DNA of 64,000 bases from Photorhabdus australis DSM 17609 (GTDB lineage Bacteria; Pseudomonadota; Gammaproteobacteria; Enterobacterales; Enterobacteriaceae): assembly GCF_000711895.1 (NCBI RefSeq), contig NZ_JONO01000018.1, positions 1 to 64,000 of the forward strand, read 5' to 3'. The notes under the pieces were generated by a model. It ran no database searches. It was not told the DNA's origin and was given only the letters and a program-made list of their open reading frames with translations. The first letter of the stretch is position 1. The number at the start of each line of letters is the position of its first letter. The translations under genes and the position numbers were made by a program. Shown here one piece after another: positions 8,435-17,465 of the stretch.

Positions 8435-8473
8435 ATTGAATTTTTATAGATATAAATTGAATATAAATGCACA
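8435..8473 (+). promoter_or_regulatory. Paired ARG boxes (ArgR operator) of argI
   Basis: Two 18-bp matches to the ARG box wnTGAATwwwwATTCAnw start at 8435 (16 of 18 positions) and 8456 (17 of 18). Their starts are 21 bp apart, the standard spacing for hexameric ArgR. They lie just upstream of argI. Confidence 0.75.
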
Positions 8474-8496
8474 AATGAATGCAGAGGCACCCAATA

Positions 8497-9513
8497 ATGA
8501 ATCCGTTATATCAACGTAATTTCCTAAGGTTACTTGATTTTTCTTCAGTAGAAATTTACGCCTTTCTAAAACTGGCCGCTGAATTAAAATCGACTAAAAA
8601 ATCCGGCACAGAAAAAGCTTTATTAACAGGCAAAAATATTGTGTTGATCTTTGAAAAAGATTCCACACGTACTCGCTGTTCATTTGAAGTAGCTGCTTTT
8701 GACCAAGGGGCAAATATCACTTACCTCAGCTCTAGTGGTAGCCAAATTGGCCATAAAGAATCAATTAAAGATACCGCTCGTATACTTGGTCGCATGTATG
8801 ACGGTATTCAGTATCGTGGCTATGCTCAAAAGGTTGTTGAAACACTGGCAGAACACGCCGGTATCCCCGTATGGAATGGCCTGACCGATGAATTTCATCC
8901 TACCCAGTTACTGGCAGATTTACTCACTATCCAAGAACATCAACCAGAGAAACCGCTGTCAGAAATCAAATTTGCCTATCTGGGTGATGCCCGTAACAAT
9001 ATGGGGAATAGTATGCTAGAAGCCGCTGCATTGACAGGTATGGATGTTCGACTGGTTGCTCCTAAAGAATACTGGCCAGACACGACACTGGTTGCTGAAT
9101 GCCAAGAACTGGCTGAAAAAATCAGCGGTAAAATTACGTTAACTGAAAATATCGCCGAAGGTGTTAAAGATGCTGATTTTCTTTATACCGATGTCTGGGT
9201 TTCGATGGGAGAGCCAAAAGAAATTTGGCAACAACGAATTAGTCTACTGAAACCTTATCAAGTAAATATGAATGTGGTGAAAATGACAGGTAATCCACAG
9301 GTAAAATTCCTGCACTGCTTGCCTGCATTCCATGATGAAGAAACAACATTAGGTAAGCAACTAGCAGCCGAGTTTGGTATGTATGGCGGGCTGGAAGTCA
9401 CCAATGAAGTTTTTGAATCAAAACGCAGTATTGTATTTGATCAGGCAGAAAATCGCATACATACCATTAAAGCGGTAATGGTGGCAACACTAGCAAAGGA
9501 TTTGAAAATCTGA
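8497..9513 (+). CDS. argI: Ornithine carbamoyltransferase
   Basis: The 338-residue cytoplasmic enzyme condenses ornithine and carbamoyl phosphate to citrulline in arginine synthesis. The carbamoyl-phosphate motif STRTRCS, the [12 protein letters not shown] loop and the ornithine site HCLPAFHD are all present. The ATG at 8497 has an AGAGG site; an in-frame start six codons earlier lacks support. Paired ARG boxes upstream predict arginine repression. Length matches the family. Confidence 0.96.
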   Translation: MNPLYQRNFLRLLDFSSVEIYAFLKLAAELKSTKKSGTEKALLTGKNIVLIFEKDSTRTRCSFEVAAFDQGANITYLSSSGSQIGHKESIKDTARILGRMYDGIQYRGYAQKVVETLAEHAGIPVWNGLTDEFHPTQLLADLLTIQEHQPEKPLSEIKFAYLGDARNNMGNSMLEAAALTGMDVRLVAPKEYWPDTTLVAECQELAEKISGKITLTENIAEGVKDADFLYTDVWVSMGEPKEIWQQRISLLKPYQVNMNVVKMTGNPQVKFLHCLPAFHDEETTLGKQLAAEFGMYGGLEVTNEVFESKRSIVFDQAENRIHTIKAVMVATLAKDLKI

Positions 9514-9586
9514 TTATTTAAATATCGGCAGGATTATGTCTACAAAGGTGTGATGCTGCCAATATCATTTTTCTTCTGGCAAATAC

Positions 9587-9614
9587 TTGCTGTGAGATTT
9601 TTCACGAGTATAAT
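9587..9614 (+). promoter_or_regulatory. Sigma-70 promoter of pyrLBI
   Basis: TTGCTG at 9587-9592 and a perfect TATAAT at 9609-9614 are separated by 16 bp. Transcription would start near 9621, upstream of the leader peptide. Confidence 0.7.
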
Positions 9615-9639
9615 GCGCCGCAATTTGCCGGGAGAAATC

Positions 9640-9753
9640 ATGGAAAACAACGCTTATTTTCGTCAAGCTAAAGTGCGAGTGCAACTGCCCGAAGGCAGCC
9701 AGCAGCCATTGTTTTTCCCGCAGCTAAACCGATCATTTAATGCCCCTCAATGA
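9640..9753 (+). CDS. pyrL: pyrBI operon leader peptide
   Basis: The 37-residue peptide starts at an ATG with a GGGAG site and ends inside the attenuator hairpin at 9741-9766. A U-rich run (ttgtttttcccg, encoding LFFPQ) precedes the terminator. In E. coli the same arrangement senses UTP: low UTP stalls polymerase at the U-run, the ribosome catches up and blocks the terminator. A longer in-frame ORF from 9550 is rejected because it begins upstream of the promoter. Confidence 0.75.
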   Translation: MENNAYFRQAKVRVQLPEGSQQPLFFPQLNRSFNAPQ

Positions 9754-9766
9754 GGGGCTTTTTTTT
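9741..9766 (+). terminator. Attenuator of pyrBI
   Basis: GCCCCTC and GAGGGGC pair around a 3-nt loop and are followed by eight T. The pyrL stop codon lies within the hairpin, the geometry needed for UTP-controlled attenuation. Confidence 0.88.
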
Positions 9767-9825
9767 GCCCGGTAATCAATTGATGATCGCTACACCCGGA
9801 TGTCAGTATTAGAGGAGAGTGAAAA

Positions 9826-10749
9826 ATGGCTAATCCGTTATATCGCAAACATATCATCTCGATAAATGATTTGAGCCGCGAGGATCTGGAATTGGTATTG
9901 CAAACTGCCGCCGCACTAAAAACCAGACCACAGCCTGAATTGCTGAAACACAAGGTTATCGCCAGTTGTTTCTTTGAAGCTTCTACTCGTACTCGCCTCT
10001 CTTTCGAAACAGCCATCCACCGTCTTGGTGCTTCAGTTGTCGGTTTTTCAGATAGTAGTAATACTTCCCTGGGAAAGAAAGGCGAAACACTGGCAGATAC
10101 TATTTCCGTTATCAGCCAATATGTTGACGCTATCGTGATACGCCATCCACAAGAAGGTGCACCGCGTCTGGCCTCTGAATTTTCTGGTCATACCCCGATT
10201 ATCAATGCCGGTGATGGTGCAAATCAGCACCCGACTCAAACCTTACTGGATCTATTCACTATTCAGGAAACCCAGCAACGGCTGGATAGTCTGAATATCG
10301 CCATGATTGGTGACCTAAAATATGGTCGTACCGTTCATTCTCTGTCACAAGCGCTGGCAAAATTTAATGGCAACCATTTTTATTTTATCGCCCCAGAAGC
10401 ACTAGCAATGCCAAATCATATTCTGCATATGTTGAACGAAAAAGGTGCTACTTATAGTCTACATACTAACATTGAAGAAGTCTTACCAGAGTTGGATATC
10501 CTTTACATGACTCGTGTACAGAAAGAACGTCTTGATCCATCCGAATACGCTAATGTAAAAGCACAATTTGTCCTACGTGCTACCGATTTAATAGGAGCAA
10601 AAGAGAACCTCAAAATTCTGCATCCGCTACCACGTATTGATGAAATTACTGTTGATGTAGATAAAACACCTTATGCTTATTATTTCCAACAGGCAGAAAA
10701 TGGCATTTATGCTCGTCAAGCACTATTATCTTTAGTTTTAAGTGAATGA
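9826..10749 (+). CDS. pyrB: Aspartate carbamoyltransferase, catalytic chain
   Basis: The 307-residue enzyme makes N-carbamoyl-aspartate, the committed step of pyrimidine synthesis. It has the carbamoyl-phosphate motif STRTRLS, the KKGETLADT loop, [11 protein letters not shown] and HPLPRIDEI, and aligns from MANPLY with E. coli PyrB. An AGAGGAGAG site precedes the ATG. Expression should follow the pyrL attenuator. pyrI follows. Confidence 0.97.
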   Translation: MANPLYRKHIISINDLSREDLELVLQTAAALKTRPQPELLKHKVIASCFFEASTRTRLSFETAIHRLGASVVGFSDSSNTSLGKKGETLADTISVISQYVDAIVIRHPQEGAPRLASEFSGHTPIINAGDGANQHPTQTLLDLFTIQETQQRLDSLNIAMIGDLKYGRTVHSLSQALAKFNGNHFYFIAPEALAMPNHILHMLNEKGATYSLHTNIEEVLPELDILYMTRVQKERLDPSEYANVKAQFVLRATDLIGAKENLKILHPLPRIDEITVDVDKTPYAYYFQQAENGIYARQALLSLVLSE

Positions 10750-10891
10750 TTAAGATAAAGAAAATACTTGTTAATCCGCGCACATAACTGGTTATTATTT
10801 TCTTTCTAGAGTGGAAGAATATCAACTCTTAACAATTGTCTGGAGGGTGAATACAGAAAAGTTTTACCAAAATGTATTCATAAAAAATACT

Positions 10892-11356
10892 ATGACTCAA
10901 GATCATAAACTACAAGTCGAAGCCATTAGATGCGGTACTGTGATTGACCATATCCCAGCTCAGGTAGGCTTCAAATTACTCTCTTTGTTTAAACTGACTG
11001 AAACTGATCAACGTATCACCATCGGCCTGAATCTGCCTTCCAATCAATTAGGTAAAAAAGATCTCATCAAAATCGAGAACACATTTCTTACAGAGCAACA
11101 GGCTAACCAGCTTGCGATGTATGCGCCGAACGCAACTGTGAACTGTATTGAAGACTATGAAGTTGTCAAGAAACTGCCAATTAACTTGCCGGAGCGCATT
11201 GATAGCGTGTTAGTCTGTCCTAATAGCAACTGCATTAGCCACAATGAACCCGTAGAAAGTAGTTTTCGGGTTAAAGTCACATCTGAAGACGTAGTGCTAA
11301 CCTGCAAATATTGTGAGAAAGAGTTCGACCGCAATGTAGTGATACTCAACGATTAA
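10892..11356 (+). CDS. pyrI: Aspartate carbamoyltransferase, regulatory chain
   Basis: The 154-residue subunit carries the nucleotide effector domain ([18 protein letters not shown]) and the zinc domain with CPNSNC and CKYC cysteines that contact the catalytic chains. The ATG at 10892 matches the family start ([16 protein letters not shown] in E. coli). No good ribosome site precedes it, the frame is open back to a GTG at 10811, and the gap from pyrB (142 bp) is longer than I expect. A different start or processing is possible. Confidence 0.92.
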   Translation: MTQDHKLQVEAIRCGTVIDHIPAQVGFKLLSLFKLTETDQRITIGLNLPSNQLGKKDLIKIENTFLTEQQANQLAMYAPNATVNCIEDYEVVKKLPINLPERIDSVLVCPNSNCISHNEPVESSFRVKVTSEDVVLTCKYCEKEFDRNVVILND

Positions 11357-11370
11357 ACGATCTATGCCAG

Positions 11371-11398
11371 TTGCTGAGGCAGATACAGGCACTATAAT
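11371..11398 (+). promoter_or_regulatory. Sigma-70 promoter of ridA
   Basis: TTGCTG at 11371-11376 and TATAAT at 11393-11398 are spaced by 16 bp, 50 bp upstream of ridA. Confidence 0.6.
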
Positions 11399-11448
11399 AG
11401 TACCCTTGATGAAATATTCATTCAGTTATTACATTAACAGGAGAACCT

Positions 11449-11835
11449 ATGTCATACGAGATTAATACCGATAAAGCCCCAGCCGCAATTGGTCCATATG
11501 TTCAGGGTGTTGATTTAGGTAGCATGGTAATCACTTCCGGACAGATCCCAGTGAATCCAGAAACAGGTGATGTTGCAGAAGATATTGCTGTTCAGGCTCG
11601 TCAATCATTGGAAAACGTTAAAGCCATTGTTGAAAAAGCAGGTTTGACTGTCGGTGACATTGTTAAAACAACCGTTTTCGTTAAGGACCTGAATGACTTC
11701 AACACCGTTAACGCGACCTATGAAGCATTCTTCAAAGAACACAACGCATCTTTCCCAGCACGTTCCTGTGTTGAAGTAGCCCGTTTGCCAAAAGACGTTA
11801 AAATCGAAATCGAAGCTATCGCGATTCGTAGATAA
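11449..11835 (+). CDS. ridA: 2-iminobutanoate/2-iminopropanoate deaminase RidA
   Basis: The 128-residue YjgF/YER057c/UK114 protein hydrolyses reactive enamine/imine intermediates released by PLP enzymes such as threonine dehydratase. Hallmarks are AIGPYVQGV near the N-terminus, the substrate-binding Arg in FPARSCVEVARLP, and the C-terminal VKIEIEAIA. A good AGGAG site is present. It follows pyrBI as in E. coli but has its own promoter. Confidence 0.95.
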   Translation: MSYEINTDKAPAAIGPYVQGVDLGSMVITSGQIPVNPETGDVAEDIAVQARQSLENVKAIVEKAGLTVGDIVKTTVFVKDLNDFNTVNATYEAFFKEHNASFPARSCVEVARLPKDVKIEIEAIAIRR

Positions 11836-11858
11836 TCTCCCCTGCTCCGTTTTCTACA

Positions 11859-11890
11859 AACCCTTAGTCAGTCGGTGACTAAGGGTTTTT
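11859..11890 (+). terminator. Terminator of ridA
   Basis: CCCTTAGTCA and TGACTAAGGG form a perfect 10-bp stem around a 5-nt loop, followed by a T-run. Confidence 0.9.
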
Positions 11891-11967
11891 ACTTTTCTCC
11901 ACCCTCCAAACCTAGCTGACTATTCTTTGTCTTAGATCAAATCCTCTGGTTATTATTTTTCTTTTAA

Positions 11968-12014
11968 TTACCATATATTGTGTTTAAATTCATAATAAAA
12001 TCTATATATAGAAT
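11968..12014 (+). promoter_or_regulatory. Two NrdR boxes upstream of nrdD
   Basis: Matches to the NrdR box (acaCwATATATwGtgt) lie at 11968-11983 (ttaccatatattgtgt) and 11999-12014 (aatctatatatagaat). Their starts are 31 bp apart, the three-turn spacing typical of NrdR operators, so the ATP/dATP-sensing repressor NrdR should control nrdDG. Confidence 0.72.
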
Positions 12015-12087
12015 CATCCATATGTAAGTTAATTATCCGAGCAGGTCTGGCTGATATCTATGGATAACATTCTTAAGGAACCATATT

Positions 12088-14226
12088 GTGAAAACAGTTG
12101 TGATAAAACGAGATGGTCATCAGGTACCATTTGATGGAGAACGTATCAGGGATGCTGTAAAACGGGCCACCTCTGCTGCTGGTATCACAGATGATGAATA
12201 TTGTGCTCAAGTTGCATCCTCAGTAACGCAATTAATGACTAACCACAGCCAAGTTGATATACGGGATATTCAAAACGCAGTAGAAAATCAATTGATGTCA
12301 GGCAACTATAAACATCTTGCCCGTATCTACATTGAATATCGTCACGACAGAGATATTGCCCGCGAGCTACATAGCCATCTTAATCAGGAAATCCGTGGCT
12401 TAGTTGAACAAAGTAATTCTTCCCTGCTCAACGAGAATGCCAATAAAGACAGTAAAGTTATCCCAACTCAACGCGATCTACTGGCAGGTATTGTGGCTAA
12501 AAATTATGCCAAACAACATATTCTGCCACGCAGCGTAGTATCAGCTCACGAAAAGGGTGAAATCCACTATCACGATCTCGACTATTCACCCTTTTTCCCA
12601 ATGTTTAACTGTATGTTGATCGACCTAAAGGGCATGTTAGCCAATGGGTTCAAGATGGGTAATGCTGAAATAGAACCGCCAAAATCCATTGCAACCGCAA
12701 CCGCAGTCACGGCTCAAATTATCGCTCAAGTTGCTAGTCATATTTATGGTGGTACCACAATTAACCGTATAGATGAGGTATTGGCGCCATTTGTTAAAGC
12801 TAGCTATGATAAACACTTAGCCATTGCTACAAAATGGGATATTGCCGATAAAAAATCCTACGCTGAAGCACAAACCGAAAAAGAGTGTTACGACGCTTTC
12901 CAGTCACTGGAATACGAAGTTAATACTCTGCATACCGCTAACGGACAAACACCTTTTGTCACTTTTGGCTTTGGTCTTGGTACTTCAAAAGAATCCCGCC
13001 TAATCCAGCAATCTATCCTACGTAACCGCATTGCGGGTTTAGGTAAAAACCACAAAACTGCGGTATTCCCCAAATTGGTATTTGCTATCCGCGATGGTCT
13101 GAATCATAAGCTTGGTGATCCTAACTACGATATCAAACAACTTGCCCTGAAATGCGCAAGTAAGCGGATGTATCCTGATATTCTTAACTATGATCAGGTT
13201 GTCAAAGTGACGGGGTCATTTAAAACCCCAATGGGCTGCCGTAGTTTTCTCAATGTTTATGAAGAAAATGGTGAGCAAATTCATGAAGGGCGCAATAATC
13301 TGGGAGTTATCAGCTTAAATCTCCCTCGTATTGCTATCGAAGCCAAAAGAGATGAAAAATACTTCTGGCAACTGCTAGATAAACGCCTGACATTGGCGAA
13401 GCAAGCATTAATGACCCGTATTACCCGTTTAGAAGGGGTCAAAGCACAAGTTGCCCCAATTCTTTATATGGAAGGTGCCTGCGGGGTTCGCCTGAAAGCT
13501 GATGATAATATTGCTGAAATCTTTAAGCATGGCAGAGCTTCTATTTCTCTGGGCTATATTGGCATTCATGAAACCATTAACGCATTGTATGGCGATCAAG
13601 TTCATCTATTTGATGATCAACAATTACGCGCAAAAGCTATCTCGATTGTTAAACGTCTGCGAGAAGCAACTGATCAATGGAAAAAAGAAACTGGTTATGG
13701 TTTCAGCCTATACAGTACACCAAGCGAGAATTTATGTTACCGTTTCTGCTACCTTGATACCGCTGAATTTGGTGTTATCAAAGGCGTGACAGACAAAGGC
13801 TATTACACCAACAGCTTCCATCTGGACGTTGAAAAGAAGGTTAATCCTTACGATAAATTGGATTTTGAAGCACCTTATCCACCATTAGCAAATGGAGGTT
13901 TTATCTGTTACGGCGAATATCCTAATCTGCAACATAACTTGAAAGCGTTGGAAGATGTCTGGGATTACAGCTACCTACATGTGCCTTATTACGGAACAAA
14001 CACCCCCATTGACGAGTGCTATGACTGCGGATTTACCGGTGAATTCTCCTGTACCAATAAAGGGTTTACCTGCCCGCGTTGCGGTAATCATGAATCTTCA
14101 AGAGTATCAGTAACTCGCCGCGTCTGCGGTTATTTGGGGAGTCCAGACGCTCGCCCATTCAACGCAGGTAAACAAGAAGAAGTAAAACGCAGGGTAAAAC
14201 ACCTGACAAATGGGCAATTAGGCTAA
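12088..14226 (+). CDS. nrdD: Anaerobic ribonucleoside-triphosphate reductase, catalytic subunit
   Basis: The 712-residue glycyl-radical enzyme makes dNTPs without oxygen. An N-terminal ATP-cone (KTVVIKRDGHQVPFDGERI) gives allosteric control. The C-terminal zinc site has two CxxC pairs (CYDC, CPRC), and the radical loop RVCGYLG places the radical glycine at residue 681. It starts with GTG at 12088 after an AAGGA site. nrdG lies 18 bp downstream. NrdR boxes upstream imply dNTP-responsive repression. Confidence 0.97.
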   Translation: MKTVVIKRDGHQVPFDGERIRDAVKRATSAAGITDDEYCAQVASSVTQLMTNHSQVDIRDIQNAVENQLMSGNYKHLARIYIEYRHDRDIARELHSHLNQEIRGLVEQSNSSLLNENANKDSKVIPTQRDLLAGIVAKNYAKQHILPRSVVSAHEKGEIHYHDLDYSPFFPMFNCMLIDLKGMLANGFKMGNAEIEPPKSIATATAVTAQIIAQVASHIYGGTTINRIDEVLAPFVKASYDKHLAIATKWDIADKKSYAEAQTEKECYDAFQSLEYEVNTLHTANGQTPFVTFGFGLGTSKESRLIQQSILRNRIAGLGKNHKTAVFPKLVFAIRDGLNHKLGDPNYDIKQLALKCASKRMYPDILNYDQVVKVTGSFKTPMGCRSFLNVYEENGEQIHEGRNNLGVISLNLPRIAIEAKRDEKYFWQLLDKRLTLAKQALMTRITRLEGVKAQVAPILYMEGACGVRLKADDNIAEIFKHGRASISLGYIGIHETINALYGDQVHLFDDQQLRAKAISIVKRLREATDQWKKETGYGFSLYSTPSENLCYRFCYLDTAEFGVIKGVTDKGYYTNSFHLDVEKKVNPYDKLDFEAPYPPLANGGFICYGEYPNLQHNLKALEDVWDYSYLHVPYYGTNTPIDECYDCGFTGEFSCTNKGFTCPRCGNHESSRVSVTRRVCGYLGSPDARPFNAGKQEEVKRRVKHLTNGQLG

Positions 14227-14244
14227 TTAAAACAGGCTAAGAAA

Positions 14245-14709
14245 GTGAACTATCACCAATACTACTCCGTTGATGTCGTTAACGGTCCCGGAACTCGCTG
14301 CACACTATTCGTCGCGGGATGCGAACATCAATGCCACGGTTGCTATAACAAAAGTACCTGGCGAATTAACTCTGGCCAACCATTTACGCAGGAAATAGAA
14401 GACCAAATTATTGCTGATTTACAGGATAACCGCATTAAACGACAAGGGTTGTCTCTGTCTGGTGGCGATCCTCTTCATCCACACAACATTCCTGTAATCC
14501 TAAAATTGGTAAGACGGGTTAAAACAGAATGTCCTGGAAAAGATATTTGGCTCTGGACTGGCTATCTGCTAGATAGCCTTAACGAAGCTCAGCAGGAAAT
14601 TGTCAGCTATATTAATGTGCTGGTGGATGGGAAATTTGTACAAACTCTTTATGATCCTGGTTTACTATGGCGTGGCAGCCATAACCAGATTATTCATAAA
14701 TTAAGATAA
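14245..14709 (+). CDS. nrdG: Anaerobic ribonucleotide reductase-activating protein
   Basis: The 154-residue radical-SAM enzyme installs the glycyl radical on NrdD. The iron-sulfur motif CEHQCHGC is at residues 26-33 and the SAM-binding GGD is in LSLSGGDPLHPHN. The start is GTG with a weak ribosome site and the gene is 18 bp after nrdD, consistent with coupled translation. Confidence 0.95.
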   Translation: MNYHQYYSVDVVNGPGTRCTLFVAGCEHQCHGCYNKSTWRINSGQPFTQEIEDQIIADLQDNRIKRQGLSLSGGDPLHPHNIPVILKLVRRVKTECPGKDIWLWTGYLLDSLNEAQQEIVSYINVLVDGKFVQTLYDPGLLWRGSHNQIIHKLR

Positions 14710-14711
14710 TT

Positions 14712-15143
14712 TCATCGCTGCCAGTAAATTTTCTTACCAAATCCCAGCGTGTTATCAGTCATTTTTATCTCTCTGAGATTCAGTTGCCAAATAGGTGTTT
14801 CAGCCGCCATTGCCACTGGAAAGCGGCGGCAGTAACGTACTCTGGCAACTTTATCTTTTTCACCTTCAAGACGAATGACTTCCCCTTTGAACTGAATACC
14901 TTTTATCTGAGCAATATTCCGAATTTGTCCAGCAACAGTACCTGCAACTTGTGGGTTTATTTGCATCATTCTCCCATGCCGAGTATGGGATTCCGTCATA
15001 AACAAAAAAGCTACATTATCGACATCGAAAACATAAAAACAACTCGCGCACCAAATATCGTCATAGGCAGCGGTACAAAGCGTAAGGACATGTTGTCTTG
15101 CGAGATATTGACGGATAAGTATGAAGTTTTCTGTAGTGTCCAC
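14712..15143 (-). CDS. yhbP: YhbP/UPF0306 family flavin-reductase-fold protein
   Basis: The 143-residue protein resembles E. coli YhbP, from the split-barrel pyridoxamine-phosphate-oxidase-like fold. Matching segments are the N-terminal YLARQHVLTLC, AGTVAGQIRNIAQIKGIQFKGEVIRL and the C-terminal MTDNTLGFGKK. Its reaction is unknown. It converges on nrdG with a 2-bp gap and no clear shared terminator. Confidence 0.85.
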   Translation of the reverse strand: MDTTENFILIRQYLARQHVLTLCTAAYDDIWCASCFYVFDVDNVAFLFMTESHTRHGRMMQINPQVAGTVAGQIRNIAQIKGIQFKGEVIRLEGEKDKVARVRYCRRFPVAMAAETPIWQLNLREIKMTDNTLGFGKKIYWQR

Positions 15144-15266
15144 ACTCCCTCCGATAGGAGGATTTTATTTGCCTGGATACCCAGAACCACGCCCGGATAA
15201 ATATTACCCCGCGGCGTGTTCTGACATCTCCTGACAGAATCAGGGTTCAGTATGCTCTACTATAAA

Positions 15267-15518
15267 TTAGTTATAGATTTCAGCAACACCTGATAATTGG
15301 TTCTTACCACTAGCAGAGATAATACGGAAAGAAGATGCACCAGCTTTGTCAGCTTTTTTGGACAACTCGGCACTCAGGCTTTCCAGGGTATCAGCTCCTG
15401 TTACAGAAACTATACCCACTTTAGGAGATGAAGAAGATTGAACTTCAGTTGCCGCTATACTACCAAAAGAGATAGCACTTAAAGCTAAAACAGCAGCGAT
15501 ATATTTTACATTTTTCAT
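15267..15518 (-). CDS. YhcN/BhsA-type small periplasmic protein (DUF1471)
   Basis: The 83-residue product has a signal peptide (MKNVKYIAAVLALSAISFGS, cut near IAA) and a mature domain of the YhcN/BhsA/McbA family, with VGIVSVTGADTLESLSAELSKKADKAGA and ISASGKNQLSGVAEIY. Relatives are linked to stress and biofilm responses. ATG codons at 15521 and 15518 are adjacent; the AAGGA spacing favours the second. It is transcribed alone. Confidence 0.82.
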   Translation of the reverse strand: MKNVKYIAAVLALSAISFGSIAATEVQSSSSPKVGIVSVTGADTLESLSAELSKKADKAGASSFRIISASGKNQLSGVAEIYN

Positions 15519-15794
15519 CATATGATCCTTAATCAATTTTTAATGGAATGAGTTACTCTCTGTGATGTGGATCATAGTATGCTCTAACAGCCAGAATAAA
15601 AATTAGCAATTATTGCTATTTATTTTCAAATTTTTTGAATGAATAACACTATATCTATGAAATTGATATGTAACAACTTTTAATAAAGTCATTATATAAT
15701 AATAACTTAAAATAAATTATTCCGAAAAATAATATAGAATGATCACTTGAGTAAGATATAGATATCAAAAGTAAAAAATTAAGAAAAAAGTTAT

Positions 15795-16106
15795 ATGACT
15801 AAAAATCAGTGGGTTCTTTATTTACTAAAAACAAGAACAGGAATGCTGTACACCGGAATAACGACAGATATCAACCGTCGTTTTGCACAGCATGAAAATG
15901 GTAAAGGAGCAAAAGCACTAAGAGGAAAAGGACCATTGCAGCTGGTTTTCAGCAGTCATGTCGGCGACAAATCCAACGCCTCTCGATTGGAATATCAGGT
16001 AAAACAGTTGAGTAAACAACAAAAAGAAAGGCTGGTCATTTGCCAGCCTATCTGTATAACAGAATACTTAGCATCAATTCAGAAACGATTAAAAGGTGGA
16101 GAGTAA
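15795..16106 (+). CDS. yhbQ: GIY-YIG nuclease superfamily protein YhbQ
   Basis: The 103-residue protein has the GIY-YIG fold: [27 protein letters not shown], with the second Tyr and the Arg of NRR in place, and [10 protein letters not shown] downstream. It matches E. coli YhbQ (UPF0213). A role in DNA damage handling has been suggested for the family. Its 3' end overlaps the convergent yhbS gene by 28 bp. Confidence 0.9.
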   Translation: MTKNQWVLYLLKTRTGMLYTGITTDINRRFAQHENGKGAKALRGKGPLQLVFSSHVGDKSNASRLEYQVKQLSKQQKERLVICQPICITEYLASIQKRLKGGE

Positions 16107-16582
16107 GTCACCAGACCAGTGTAGTCAGCTAAAAAGCTATCAGCTAATTCGTATACCTGAAAATAAGGCTCATATACTGACCACTGACAATGCAACTGAT
16201 GCTTACTGGCAAGCGTAAAACCAAACCGACCGTAATAACGAGGATCACCTAAAACAACGACCACGCCATAGCCAAACTCATTCAAACTATCCAGACCTTC
16301 ATAAACCAGTCTTTCTCCAATCCCCTGCCGGCGATACTCTTCAGCAACCGCCAATGGCGCCAAACCGACCCATTGGTGATCCTCACCATTAATATCTACC
16401 GGACTGAATGCCACGTAACCGATTACCTGACCTTCGTCATCTGTGGCAACCATGCCCAGTGTCAATAATCCATCTTCTCGTAATTGCTGTACCAATTCCG
16501 CTTCTACCGGGGTATCAAACGATTTCCGCAGTAACCGATCTATCCCGACTGCATCTACCGGAATTTCTACCCTAATCAACAT
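16079..16582 (-). CDS. yhbS: GNAT-family N-acetyltransferase YhbS
   Basis: The 167-residue protein is a GNAT acyltransferase. The acetyl-CoA loop is [21 protein letters not shown] and the core [20 protein letters not shown] closely follows E. coli YhbS. Its substrate is not known with certainty. The upstream neighbour is a yhbT remnant overlapping the start by 7 bp, which mirrors the E. coli order yhbT-yhbS. Confidence 0.9.
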   Translation of the reverse strand: MLIRVEIPVDAVGIDRLLRKSFDTPVEAELVQQLREDGLLTLGMVATDDEGQVIGYVAFSPVDINGEDHQWVGLAPLAVAEEYRRQGIGERLVYEGLDSLNEFGYGVVVVLGDPRYYGRFGFTLASKHQLHCQWSVYEPYFQVYELADSFLADYTGLVTYSPPFNRF

Positions 16583-16842
16583 GATAATCGCGCATGATCA
16601 TATTGATCCGCGCCCTCCAGGGGACTGATTTTAATATACAACCTTAGTCCGGCCTCTTCTGCGACACACAAACAACGACGCAGGAAGGACGAAGTATCAG
16701 GACCTTTTTTACGGGTAGCTACCAGATCATCGACTTCGTTGCTAAGGCCAACATTTCTCTGCTCACGCTGACTAATAACCCAATGATTATCGCGGACAGT
16801 AACAAACCAGCGCAGATTAAGATCGCAGATTTTTCCTAACAC
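16576..16842 (-). pseudogene. yhbT: Truncated yhbT (SCP2 sterol-carrier domain) remnant
   Basis: The 88-residue frame starts at a GTG with an AAGGAG site and aligns with the middle of E. coli YhbT (174 residues): DLNLRWFVTV for DIDLQWFTSV, then DLVATRKKGPDTSSFLRR for DLLMIAARKQDPDTLFFQRR and AEEAGLRLYIKI. About 60 N-terminal residues and most of the C-terminal half are missing, and the sequence after residue 70 no longer matches. A TGA lies one codon before the start. It may still be translated, but the SCP2 fold cannot be complete. Confidence 0.6.
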
Positions 16843-17465
16843 AGCTCAGACTCCTTACTTGACAAAGTAATGTAGCTATTCTGCCAGAATATATCGGTAT
16901 TTCTCCGATCCTACATCAAGAATCCAATGCAGAACCAGCTGTAAATTTTACCTTTCAGTTATTAAAGTAACATCTGCTTATAAACTGCTCTAAATCAAAA
17001 CATCGACTCTTTAATTCAATTAAAATTATTAATCATTATTACTTTATTCCGGTATTTTATATCGGGAAACTTTATCCCACAAAAAACCTATATGAGGAAT
17101 AAAATCGTTGCAGATAACAGGACAGATACCATCGATATCATTCTAAAGCAGGAGATCAATGCCTGTTATTCTCTCAATCTTATAGAAAAATAAAAATACA
17201 AGTAAACATACAGTTACAAATGAAATTGTAAACATAAGTTGCATGTTAAGATCTAAATTTACACATCTTGATTATAGCGGATTGCAAATTTTTAGCTTAA
17301 CGTATGACATCAGTCCATACGTATTTCTTACGGTTATTCTTAGGAATGATGCTAAAAGCACGTATAGATTTCATTAAGTATTGCTTCTGGATTGACTATC
17401 CTCAGGCTGTCATTTGTCGCAAATGTATATTAGTTCGATCTTTATACAGTAAATAGGAATGGTGT
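16843..17465. other. Intergenic region upstream of the lipid-type cluster
   Basis: About 620 bp with no coding frame and no recognisable remains of the missing yhbU/yhbV. The part nearest the cluster carries repeat and palindrome signals listed separately. Confidence 0.55.
17202..17322 (+). promoter_or_regulatory. Direct repeats and palindrome upstream of the prenyltransferase gene
   Basis: gtaaacata followed by an agttRcaa-like tail occurs at 17202 and again at 17228, a 26-bp offset. A 7-bp perfect inverted repeat, acgtatg/catacgt, spans 17300-17322. Both are operator-like and lie 150-260 bp before the first gene of the cluster. I cannot name the regulator. Confidence 0.4.

Noticed and set aside
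9550-9753. 67-codon ORF before pyrB
   Set aside because: It begins upstream of the pyrBI promoter; the real leader starts at 9640.
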